Shown piece by piece: positions 46,007-54,010 of a DNA stretch of 64,000 nt. The translations under genes were made by a program, and so were the position numbers. Each line of letters starts with the position of its first letter. The first letter of the stretch is position 1. The DNA lies in NCBI GenBank assembly GCA_015709575.1, contig CP054190.1:1920616-1984615 (forward strand), given 5' to 3'. A model generated the notes under the pieces. It searched no databases and had not been told where the DNA came from. It was given only the letters and a program-made list of their open reading frames with translations. This stretch comes from Planctomycetia bacterium. Lineage in GTDB: Bacteria; Planctomycetota; Phycisphaerae; UBA1845; Fen-1342.

Positions 46007-47922
46007 CGCCGGCCCCGGCTCTGCAATCGCTGGACGATTATCGACCGTGCGAGCTGGACCCGCGTCTCTTCGCGGAAAACCTCGCCGCGCTCCGGATCCA
46101 CGCGCCTGACCTGGCGCAGCGACTGGCGCGCGTCGAACTTCCGCCCGCGTGGCGCCCCGCCCGCGCTCTCGACGGCTGGCCGCTGTTCCGCACCGAGCGG
46201 TCCGGCGAGCCGCCGCAGTACTTCGGCGGCAGCGCAGCCCCGTCCACGCGCGCCGCGGCCGTGCTGTCGATCGTCCCCGAATCGGATCGCAACGTGGCGC
46301 TGCCGGCAATGCTGGCCGGTGCGGAACTTTCCCTCTTGCTTCGTCGATTGCCGCCCCACGCCGCGGTTTTTGTGTTTGAGATTGATCCGCTGGCGCTGGC
46401 GGCCGTCCTTCGAACGCAGGACTTGCGCGTCCCGCTGCAAGCGCGCCGCGTGATTCTCACGTTGCCGGAAGAACCCGATCGGATGCTGGACGCGCTGCTG
46501 ATACGGGAGGAGGGGCTGCTCCCGCCAGCCACGCTGCTGCGGCTGCCCGGCGTGCCGGAGGAGCGCATCGCCGAGCTTCAGGCCCTCTGCGAGCGCCTGA
46601 GTCAGCGCTGCACGAAACGACGATCGACTGCCGTCCTCGATCCGCCGGCGGCTGCCGAGCCGCCCACCGACCTGGCCGTTCTTTCGCTGTCAGCGTCCGC
46701 GACAGCGGGGCGGGCCGCCGTCGAACTGGCCGAAGCGGGCCGCGAACTCGGCCTGACCGTTCTGCATCGGGCCTTGTGCGCCCCCATTGACGCATTTCCA
46801 CTGCCGCATGTTCGTGCGTTGATCGGGCGTCGCCCGGTCCTCGTGATCTCCTGTGAGAGCGCGCCGCCGCACCTCCCGAGCACTGCCGCGCCGCCGGACT
46901 ACTGCGTGCCGAGCGAAGCAGGTCAATTTCCGGAACCCACTCGGGACGATCGCGCCGCAGCGTCCCGCGGCGCATCGCGCGGGCGTCCCGTCGAGTCGCC
47001 AGGCCGCTCGTCCGAACACGGTGCGCAACCTTCGCCCTCATGCGCCCCCGGCGCTCGATTTGAGTTGCGCTGCCATCCGCCGTCACAGACGCTCGCATCC
47101 GCGGCGCCAATGGATGCAGACACGGAAGTCCTCGCGGCCAGCCCATTCGTCGAGCGCGCCTGGCGCGCTGCGGGGCGTCACGTCCGCCCGTTCTACTGGG
47201 CCGTTCGCGCTGCCGACCTGGCGGATCCGCCGGCGGATCGCCGTCGCGGCGCATCTTGCGTGCTCTTAGTCGGAGATGTGCCGGACGACAGCGAAGCCGC
47301 CGCCGGCGTGATCCACCCGACGCACCGCATCCTTTGGCGCGAGCTGCAGCGCCGCGTACGCGAATCCGTATTCCAGCAACGCCGCCCCGAGCCGGTCGGG
47401 CTGCTCGATTCCGTCGAGCGCGCTACCGGCATGCGCATCAGCGATGAACCGACCCGTGCCGCGCTGATTCGAGCGATCGCCGACCGCATTGTGCCCGTCG
47501 CAATCGCGCACCGGCTGATCGATCTCTGCGTCGATGCCGCCATCCCATGCGTCGGCTTAGGCCCGGGTTGGCAGCGCGTCGGCGTAGCCGCGCTGCGCGC
47601 CGACCCCCCGCAGCGGGTCGCGGCGTTCGCGGCGCTCGCCATCGGCGCCCCGGACCCACTCACTCCGGACCTGCTGCGAGTGGCCGCCTGGGGGATTCCG
47701 GTCGGCATGCCGTGGAGCGGTGAGCGATCCATCGCGGAGTTCGGAGGCGTGCTCTGTCCTGCCGCCCACTTTCACCCATTGGCGTCAACAGGTGCGGCTA
47801 ACGAGTTTTTGCGCGGTGCTCGAGCCGGACGCGAATGTCCCATCGCGCGCGCCGCGCGGGAGCACCTGAAGCAGCATACATGGTCACACCGATTGCGCAC
47901 GTTGCACCAGCCGCAGCCTTGA
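46003..47922 (+). CDS. Uncharacterised protein with glycosyltransferase-like C terminus
   Basis: The 639-residue soluble protein has an N-terminal part with alpha/beta character (AVFVFEIDPLALAAVLRTQD resembles the pre-Rossmann region of MAF-type proteins). A low-complexity stretch (DRAAASRGASRGRPVESPGR) lies in the middle. The C-terminal part (about 370-639) ends in HTWSHRLRTL and looks like GT-B fold proteins of the CgeB type, with PCVGLGPGWQRVGV. The exact family is not certain, and a role in surface glycosylation is only a guess. It is the last gene of the RicT operon, sharing ATGA with the small membrane gene. Confidence 0.45.
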   Translation: MTPAPALQSLDDYRPCELDPRLFAENLAALRIHAPDLAQRLARVELPPAWRPARALDGWPLFRTERSGEPPQYFGGSAAPSTRAAAVLSIVPESDRNVALPAMLAGAELSLLLRRLPPHAAVFVFEIDPLALAAVLRTQDLRVPLQARRVILTLPEEPDRMLDALLIREEGLLPPATLLRLPGVPEERIAELQALCERLSQRCTKRRSTAVLDPPAAAEPPTDLAVLSLSASATAGRAAVELAEAGRELGLTVLHRALCAPIDAFPLPHVRALIGRRPVLVISCESAPPHLPSTAAPPDYCVPSEAGQFPEPTRDDRAAASRGASRGRPVESPGRSSEHGAQPSPSCAPGARFELRCHPPSQTLASAAPMDADTEVLAASPFVERAWRAAGRHVRPFYWAVRAADLADPPADRRRGASCVLLVGDVPDDSEAAAGVIHPTHRILWRELQRRVRESVFQQRRPEPVGLLDSVERATGMRISDEPTRAALIRAIADRIVPVAIAHRLIDLCVDAAIPCVGLGPGWQRVGVAALRADPPQRVAAFAALAIGAPDPLTPDLLRVAAWGIPVGMPWSGERSIAEFGGVLCPAAHFHPLASTGAANEFLRGARAGRECPIARAAREHLKQHTWSHRLRTLHQPQP

Positions 47923-47956
47923 GGTGGAACACGACCGAGGCAGTCCGAATCCCGGC

Positions 47957-49414
47957 TTAGGGCCGGGTCAAACTCAGCCCGCGGCCGGTCAACAGCGACA
48001 CCGCGTCGCGCAGCCCGATCGAATAGCTCACCCCTTCCGCATCCGCCTTGGACGGCCCCCAGGTATTGATCCCGATGACCTCTCCGCGATCATCGAACAG
48101 CGGCCCGCCCGAGTTTCCCGAGTTGATCGGCGCGCTGGACTGGATCGACACGCCGCCGTGCTGATCATCCCGCTTGATATTTGACAGCACTCCCGACGCC
48201 ACGTCCGGCGCGCCCGTCCGCGCATCGGCTGACCGTTTCAACGGCAGGTCGCCCACGCTCGGATACCCCAGGATGTGGACCGTCCGCCCGCCCAGCACCG
48301 CGCCGTCCGCCTCCGTCAGCACCCGAAGCGGTGCGGGCAGGGGGGGACTCCCTGGTGTCCGAAATCGAAACAGCACCACGTCCTGGGCCGGCAGCTCATC
48401 CAGCACGTCCGCGCGCACGAACTCGCCGGCCACCACAATCTGGCGCCAATCAGCGTCGTTTGCATCAAACTCGCACGATTCGGCGACTTCCGCGAGATAG
48501 GCGCGATACGCGTCGTCAATCTCACCGAGCTTCGTACGATCGCTTCCGGCGGCGGCGCGCATGCCCTCGAACTCCGCGAGCTTCGCTGCGAACGCCGGCC
48601 AGTCCAGCGGCCAACGTTCCAGCAGGCGCTGTGCAAGCTGCCGCACTCGGATCGCCGATCCACCAGTCTCCGGCCGTACCGGCCCGCCGAACACATGGTG
48701 ATTGGTCAGGGCGTACGTCCATTCTCCAGCCACCGCGACCACAAAAGCGCTCCCGTGCTCGACCCAGTATCGCGCGAAGTCGTCCTGTCCTACGTCCGGG
48801 TGTATGCAGCGAAACCGTACCGTCACGGCCGCACGAAACACGCTGCTGCGGAAGCGCTCGCGAATCTCGGCGGCGCTCACGCCCGCATTGCCGCCCGATC
48901 CGCGCAGCCACAGCAGTCCCGCGGCACACAGAATCGCCACGCCCGCGAGGGCTGCGGGCACCCATCGCACCGCGCGGCGCGACTCCCGGCGCACCGACTC
49001 GCGAAGTTCGGCCGTGTGAAACTCCGCCCGACGCAGCGGTGTCAGCGTGCCCGCGTCGCCGGCCTCGAAACGGGTTGTCGCCTGCACGGCCGCGTCGAGG
49101 ATCGAAATGCGAAACTCCGGCCCGCTCGCTCCGAGGCGATACACGACGCCGTCGCGCACGGCGCACTCGGCCGGTTGAACCGTGCCCGCCGCGAACAAGC
49201 CGCGCTCGTGCAGCGACTCGATCCGCCACTGTTCGCCGTTCCAGAACAGGCGCGCGTGGCGACGCCCGGCCATCGCGTCTTCGGTCGGGTGCAGGCGCAC
49301 GTCCGCGTCGGGGTCGCGCCCGATCAGCACTTGCTCCCGGTCGCGGAACTCCTTCATCAGTCCGGCCATTCCGCCGGACAGCACCTTGACCGTGATGGCG
49401 GGAACGGCGGACAT
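47957..49414 (-). CDS. Membrane-anchored FHA-domain trypsin-like protease
   Basis: The 485-residue protein begins with a cytoplasmic FHA domain (VLIGRDPDADVRL, GRRHARLFWNGEQWRIES), which binds phosphothreonine, then a membrane helix (WVPAALAGVAILCAAGLLWL), then an extracytoplasmic trypsin-like part. Its catalytic triad is visible: His in YALTNHHVFGG, Asp in AQDVVLFRF and Ser in SGNSGGPLFDDRGEVIGIN. It could couple kinase signalling to proteolysis across the membrane. The ATG at 49414 is chosen because homology starts there; a longer Arg-rich N terminus from 49567 is possible. The STAS gene lies just upstream on the same strand. Confidence 0.8.
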   Translation of the reverse strand: MSAVPAITVKVLSGGMAGLMKEFRDREQVLIGRDPDADVRLHPTEDAMAGRRHARLFWNGEQWRIESLHERGLFAAGTVQPAECAVRDGVVYRLGASGPEFRISILDAAVQATTRFEAGDAGTLTPLRRAEFHTAELRESVRRESRRAVRWVPAALAGVAILCAAGLLWLRGSGGNAGVSAAEIRERFRSSVFRAAVTVRFRCIHPDVGQDDFARYWVEHGSAFVVAVAGEWTYALTNHHVFGGPVRPETGGSAIRVRQLAQRLLERWPLDWPAFAAKLAEFEGMRAAAGSDRTKLGEIDDAYRAYLAEVAESCEFDANDADWRQIVVAGEFVRADVLDELPAQDVVLFRFRTPGSPPLPAPLRVLTEADGAVLGGRTVHILGYPSVGDLPLKRSADARTGAPDVASGVLSNIKRDDQHGGVSIQSSAPINSGNSGGPLFDDRGEVIGINTWGPSKADAEGVSYSIGLRDAVSLLTGRGLSLTRP

Positions 49415-49581
49415 GGTGAACTCGCGAATCTGGCGCTGGGCCGTCCCGTCGGACGCGCGTGGCGCATCGCTGAAACGCACGGCTGCCGGGCGTTCACGCG
49501 GATTATGCGGAACGGCGCGACGACAGCGGGTCCGTTCGGAACGCCGCGCGGGATCCGAGGCGGACATCGCTCTGGAAAGCG

Positions 49582-49914
49582 TCAGACTTGCAGCGAGGCC
49601 AGGCCGGTCGGCACGTCGTCGTGATACTCGAAGATCTTGTCCAGTCCGGTGACGAGAAATACGCCCCAGACGTGCGGCGTCACGCCGCATAGCGCCAATT
49701 TGCGCTGATTGGCGCCGACCACCAGCCGGCGCAGGCGCAGCAGGCGCGCGATGTTTGAGGAGTTGAGATAGCTGACGTTGGAGAAGTCCAACAGCACGCT
49801 CAGGCGCGGGTTGTTGGTGCATTGCTCCAGCAGCACCCCGAGATCCTCGGTGTATTCCGGATCATCGGTCAGCTTTCCGATCAGCACCGAGTCAGACCAC
49901 GCTTCTACGGGCAT
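49582..49914 (-). CDS. STAS-domain (anti-sigma factor antagonist-like) protein
   Basis: A 110-residue protein with the STAS fold: LSVLLDFSNVSYLNSSNIARLLRLRR resembles the phosphorylation loop of SpoIIAA/RsbV (DxSxVxxxDSSG), here with NSSN instead of DSSG. Such proteins bind anti-sigma factors or work in partner-switching. No anti-sigma or kinase gene is beside it. GAGGA lies before the ATG at 49914. It is followed on the same strand by the FHA-protease gene, so the two may be linked. Confidence 0.75.
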   Translation of the reverse strand: MPVEAWSDSVLIGKLTDDPEYTEDLGVLLEQCTNNPRLSVLLDFSNVSYLNSSNIARLLRLRRLVVGANQRKLALCGVTPHVWGVFLVTGLDKIFEYHDDVPTGLASLQV

Positions 49915-50194
49915 GTCCGGAATTCCTCGCAGGCTCTGCCGCGGGAGACACCAGCCGCCTGGCAATCCATGCCGGGGGGCTTGCGTACCCGCACTGCGCC
50001 GTGCGCGAACGGTACTCCGCTCCCGTTTCGACGTCAATTCCACCGCCGACTGTCGCCGATCGGACGTGCCCATCGGCCCGGATGCCGACATTCGAGTGCC
50101 GATCCGTTGCGACGGCCGCTTTTGTATCAGCCCGGTTGTTCTCGTATCGTACGGCACCAAGCGCCCGCGTCCCGCACTGAATTAGGAGTGCTCC

Positions 50195-52306
50195 ATGCCG
50201 TCCCGACTCCGCCCGATGACGCACGATGATCTTGTGAAGCTTCGTTCCGTCGGCCGACCGGCCCTCTCGCCGGACGGACGGCGGGTCGTCTTTGAATTGA
50301 AGCGCGCCGACGCCAAGGCTAACCGCAATTTCACTCAATTGATGATCGTGAGCAACGACGGCACCGGTCTGCGCTCTCTCACCGCCGGAAAGTACAACTA
50401 CACCCGCCCCGCCTGGTCGCCCGACGGCCGATCGCTGGCCTTCATTTCCGACCGCGAGAAGGGGCAGTGTCTGTTCGTCATGCGCATGGACGGAGGTGAG
50501 GCCCTGCGAATCACCGAGCCGGACGGAGTCGTACACGACTTCGCCTGGTCGCCCGACTCGCGCCGCCTCGCGTACACCTGGCAGCCGATGAACGAGCGCG
50601 AGAAGCTCGAGCGCGACGGCAAGAACGACGAGGTCGCGCGCCGCCCGCAGTTCAAGCACGTCACCCGCCTGTTTCACAAGCTCGACGGCGCCGGCTGGTG
50701 GAACGGCCAGTACACGCACGTCTGGGTCTGCAACGCGGATGGCTCGGCCCGCCGGCAGTTGACCCGCGGCGATCACGACCACAGCGAGCCGCGCTGGTCG
50801 CCTGACGGATTGTTGATCTCATTTCTGAGCAATCGCACGCCTAACCCCGACATGAACAGCGAGCACCTCGACGTCTTCGCCGTGCGTCCCACCGGTGGCG
50901 GGTTGAGGCAATTGAAGACGGCCAACGGTTCCTGCAGCGGGCACGCCTGGTCGCCCGACGGCCGCTGGATCGCCTACGTCGGCGCCTGCTTCCCGCGCGG
51001 CAAAGGCTGGCAGCACCTGGAGCGCATCTGGCTGCTGCCCGCGCGCGGTGGCAAGCCCAAAGAATTGACCCGCGAGATCGACAATCTCTGCCGTCACATG
51101 ACCCTCGGTGATGTCGTCGGCTCCGGTTTCGAGGTTTGCCCCGTCATCTGGAGCGGCGATTCGGAGCGAGTATTCTTTCTGGTCAGCGAAGCCGGTGCGA
51201 CGCGGCTCTACAGCCGATCCATCACGCGGCGCGATTTGCGCTGCGAGGCGGGCGGCAATGTCAACATCTACTTTGCCCAGCGTACCCGCGGCGACGGACC
51301 GATTGCCGTCTCGCTCGGCACGATCACCGATCCGGGCGACATCTACCTGGTCGAGCCTGGCGCGGCGGCCGAGCAATCCGTCGATGCGGGTCGCCGCGCG
51401 TCGCGGCCGCTGCATGAGGGCAATGGGACATTCAGCGCCCACGCCGGGCCGTGCCGCCTTACCCGTGTGAATGAAGACGCGCTGCGCGGCGTGTTCGTGC
51501 AGGAGCCGCGCGAGATACGGGTACGTTCCGGCGAGGCACAGGTGCAGGCGTGGATCATGACGCCGCCGGGGTTCGACCCCAAGCGCAAGTACCCGGCCAT
51601 TCTGCAGATTCACGGTGGCCCGCACGCACAGTACGGCTACTCATTCTTCCACGAATTCCAGTGGCTGGCCGGACTGGGATACGTGGTGTGTTTCTCGAAT
51701 CCGCGGGGCAGTTCCGGGTTTGGCCTGCGATACATGAACTGCATCCACGCCGACTGGGGCAACATCGACTATCGCGACGTGATGCGCGTGGCCGACTGGC
51801 TCTTCGACCGACCGTTTGTCGATCGTACGCGCGTCGGCGTCACCGGTGGTTCCTACGGCGGCTACATGACCAACTGGCTGGTCACGCACACGCAGCGCTT
51901 CGCCGCGGCAGTCACGCAGCGCTGCGTGTCAAACCTGGAGTCGATGTTCGGTACATCGGACTACGGGTTCGACCTCGGTACGGAATTCGGCGGACTGCCG
52001 TGGGAGAGCCGCGAACTCTATCGCCGCCAAAGCCCGCTGACGTTCGTGGCGAACTGCCGCACGCCGCTGCTGATCGAGCACCAGGAACAGGATCATCGCT
52101 GCCCGCCGGAGCAGGGCGAGCAGATGTTCGCCTCTCTCAAGGTGTTGGGGCGCGAAGTGGAGATGATCCGCTTCGAGGGTGAGTCGCACGGGATGGTCCG
52201 AGGCGGTCGGCCGCAGAATCGACTGGAGCGCCTGCGACGGATCGAGGCGTGGTTTGCAAAATATATGCCGCAGCGCGCGCCAGCGCGGCGTCGTGCGGCC
52301 CGTTAG
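50195..52306 (+). CDS. S9-family serine peptidase (prolyl oligopeptidase / acylaminoacyl-peptidase type)
   Basis: The 703-residue protein has an N-terminal beta-propeller of WD40-like PD40 repeats (WSPDGRSLAFISDREKG, WSPDSRRLAYTWQPMNE and others) and a C-terminal alpha/beta-hydrolase. Catalytic Ser is in TGGSYGGYMTNWLV (GxSxGG), Asp in the EHQEQDHRCPPEQGEQ segment and His in FEGESHGMVRGG. It cleaves peptides or acyl-peptides. No signal peptide is seen, so it is probably cytosolic. AGGAG lies seven bases before the ATG. A cpn10 gene follows 19 bases after the stop. Confidence 0.9.
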   Translation: MPSRLRPMTHDDLVKLRSVGRPALSPDGRRVVFELKRADAKANRNFTQLMIVSNDGTGLRSLTAGKYNYTRPAWSPDGRSLAFISDREKGQCLFVMRMDGGEALRITEPDGVVHDFAWSPDSRRLAYTWQPMNEREKLERDGKNDEVARRPQFKHVTRLFHKLDGAGWWNGQYTHVWVCNADGSARRQLTRGDHDHSEPRWSPDGLLISFLSNRTPNPDMNSEHLDVFAVRPTGGGLRQLKTANGSCSGHAWSPDGRWIAYVGACFPRGKGWQHLERIWLLPARGGKPKELTREIDNLCRHMTLGDVVGSGFEVCPVIWSGDSERVFFLVSEAGATRLYSRSITRRDLRCEAGGNVNIYFAQRTRGDGPIAVSLGTITDPGDIYLVEPGAAAEQSVDAGRRASRPLHEGNGTFSAHAGPCRLTRVNEDALRGVFVQEPREIRVRSGEAQVQAWIMTPPGFDPKRKYPAILQIHGGPHAQYGYSFFHEFQWLAGLGYVVCFSNPRGSSGFGLRYMNCIHADWGNIDYRDVMRVADWLFDRPFVDRTRVGVTGGSYGGYMTNWLVTHTQRFAAAVTQRCVSNLESMFGTSDYGFDLGTEFGGLPWESRELYRRQSPLTFVANCRTPLLIEHQEQDHRCPPEQGEQMFASLKVLGREVEMIRFEGESHGMVRGGRPQNRLERLRRIEAWFAKYMPQRAPARRRAAR

Positions 52307-52325
52307 CGCGAATCGAGGCACAGAC

Positions 52326-52652
52326 ATGAGCGCAACACCCCCGCGCCCCGCCCGGCTGACGGAGACTGTCGAGCCGATCGGCAAGCGCGTCCTGATCCGC
52401 AAGGATGAGGACAAGAAGAAGACCAAGGGCGGCATCGAGCTGCCCAACAACATCGAGATTCCCACCATCACCGGCCGCGTGGTCGCCGTTTCGGCGCAGG
52501 TCGAGCGTGACGCCGACTATCCGATCCAGCAGTACGACCGCGTGCTGTTCAACCCCAAGCAGGCCATTCCTGTGGATTTCGAGGGCGACAACCGGCTGTT
52601 CGTCGTGCCGGTGGAGGATGTCGTCGCTGTGTTTCGGAGAGCGGAGACGTGA
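52326..52652 (+). CDS. Co-chaperonin GroES (cpn10) family protein
   Basis: A 108-residue protein with the cpn10 fold: GKRVLIRKDEDKKKTKGGIE (N-terminal barrel strand and mobile-loop region), then ITGRVVAVSAQV and LFVVPVEDVVAVF. The mobile-loop area differs from classical GroES (KKKTKGGIELPNN instead of the usual SAGGIVL). No groEL gene is nearby, so it may be a specialised second cpn10. The ATG at 52326 follows GAGG. It probably is cotranscribed with the S9 peptidase. Confidence 0.8.
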   Translation: MSATPPRPARLTETVEPIGKRVLIRKDEDKKKTKGGIELPNNIEIPTITGRVVAVSAQVERDADYPIQQYDRVLFNPKQAIPVDFEGDNRLFVVPVEDVVAVFRRAET

Positions 52653-52686
52653 CGGTACGTTGACAGGTGTTCGCACTGTTCCGTGT

Positions 52687-52718
52687 CACACTCCACCTGC
52701 TGCCGTGCAGGTAGTGTG
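52687..52718. terminator. Palindromic hairpin between convergent genes
   Basis: CACACTCCACCTGC and GCAGGTAGTGTG pair with a small bulge around a TGCCGT loop. It sits between the cpn10 gene (+) and the Opp ATPase gene (-). No U tract is present. Confidence 0.5.
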
Positions 52719-52738
52719 CCGCACCGGAGCAGCAGCAT

Positions 52739-53830
52739 CTACCGCGCGAGATGACACGCCACCTGCGTTGCGCCGATCGCTCGGAGGCTTGGTCTGTCGA
52801 CGCGGCAACGCGCTTCGGCGATGGGGCAGCGCGGGTGAAAAGCGCACCCCGATGGCGGGTTCAGCGGGCTGGGCGGGTCGCCCGCCAGCAGCGGCAGGGG
52901 GGTCGGGTCACGCGACCCGCCCGGCGCACCGGACCCGCCCTGATCGACAGTCGTCGCTGCCCCCGCCGCGCGGATTCGCGGCGCCGCCGCCAGCAGCGCC
53001 TGCGTGTACGGGTGGCGCGGTGTTCCGAACAGTTCCGCGGCCGGCGCGACCTCCACGAACCGCCCCAGGTACATCACCGCCACGTCGTCGCACAGCCGCC
53101 GCACGACTCCGAGGTTGTGCGCGATGAACAGGTACGCCAGCCCCAGCTCGCGCTGCAGCTCCGCCAGCAGGTTCAGAATCTGCGACTGGATCGACACGTC
53201 CAGCGCCGACACCGGCTCATCGCACACCAGCAGTTCCGGCCCCAGCGCCAGCGCCCGCGCGATCCCGATGCGCTGCCGCTGCCCCCCGGAAAACTCGTGC
53301 GGATAACGGATGAGCGCCTCGGGCGACATCCCCACCCGCTCCAGCAGTGCCGCAGCCAGCGCCCGTCGCGCCGCCGCGCTTGCGCCGACGCGGTGCACGT
53401 GCAGCGGCTCCGTCAGCGCGTCACCGATTGACAGACGCGGGTTCAGGCTGCCCAGCGGATCCTGGAAGACCATCTGCATCCGGCGGCGCAACGGCCGAAG
53501 GGCGCGCGGGCTGAGCGCCGTGATGTCGGTCCCGTCGTAGCGGACCCTGCCGCCGGTTGGCGGAATCAGGCGCAGAACGGCGCGGCTGAGCGTGGATTTT
53601 CCGCAGCCACTCTCACCCACCAGCCCGAGCGTGCGACCACGCGCCAGAGAAAAGGAAACGCCATCCACCGCCGCCAGCACGCGCCGCCTCGCCCCGGTGG
53701 GCGGCGCCGGCTGACCCGGTGCGCCCCCGGCAGCACCGCGCGCGGGAAAATGCACGCAAAGATCCGAAACTTCCAGCAGGGCACTGGCTTCGCGCGTGGC
53801 AGGGAGTCTGGCTGGTTGGATTGCAGTCAC
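52739..53830 (-). CDS. Oligopeptide/dipeptide-type ABC ATPase (OppF/DppF family)
   Basis: The 363-residue ATPase has Walker [11 protein letters not shown]-loop [14 protein letters not shown], signature [15 protein letters not shown], Walker [21 protein letters not shown]-loop [18 protein letters not shown], and the peptide-transporter C-terminal mark [15 protein letters not shown]. It powers import of oligopeptides or nickel. No permease, binding protein or OppD partner is in the window, so it is an orphan here, or its operon continues elsewhere. The start is GTG, eight bases after a -10-like TAGAAT. Confidence 0.9.
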   Translation of the reverse strand: MTAIQPARLPATREASALLEVSDLCVHFPARGAAGGAPGQPAPPTGARRRVLAAVDGVSFSLARGRTLGLVGESGCGKSTLSRAVLRLIPPTGGRVRYDGTDITALSPRALRPLRRRMQMVFQDPLGSLNPRLSIGDALTEPLHVHRVGASAAARRALAAALLERVGMSPEALIRYPHEFSGGQRQRIGIARALALGPELLVCDEPVSALDVSIQSQILNLLAELQRELGLAYLFIAHNLGVVRRLCDDVAVMYLGRFVEVAPAAELFGTPRHPYTQALLAAAPRIRAAGAATTVDQGGSGAPGGSRDPTPLPLLAGDPPSPLNPPSGCAFHPRCPIAEARCRVDRPSLRAIGATQVACHLAR

Positions 53831-53838
53831 GCCGGCGG

Positions 53839-53844
53839 ATTCTA
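53839..53844 (-). promoter_or_regulatory. -10-like TAGAAT eight bases before a GTG start (leaderless candidate)
   Basis: On the minus strand TAGAAT is followed by CCGCCGGC and the GTG at 53830. No Shine-Dalgarno sequence is present. Confidence 0.45.
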
Positions 53845-54010
53845 ACAGCCCGTAGAACCAAGTTGCGGCCGCACCGCGTGCCGCCCGCGGTTCGCGACAG
53901 CTTCGCCGGTTCGCGACCGTGCGGTCACGCGGCCCAATTCAAACAGTCGGCGCCGACGGTCGGGACGCGGCGCTGCGCGAAGCGACCCGGGCCGATTCAA
54001 CAGCCGCCGC

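Noticed and set aside
52751-53431. A plus-strand frame over the Opp-type ATPase gene
   Set aside because: The minus strand has all ABC ATPase motifs; the plus-strand frame is Arg/Gln-rich and has no RBS.
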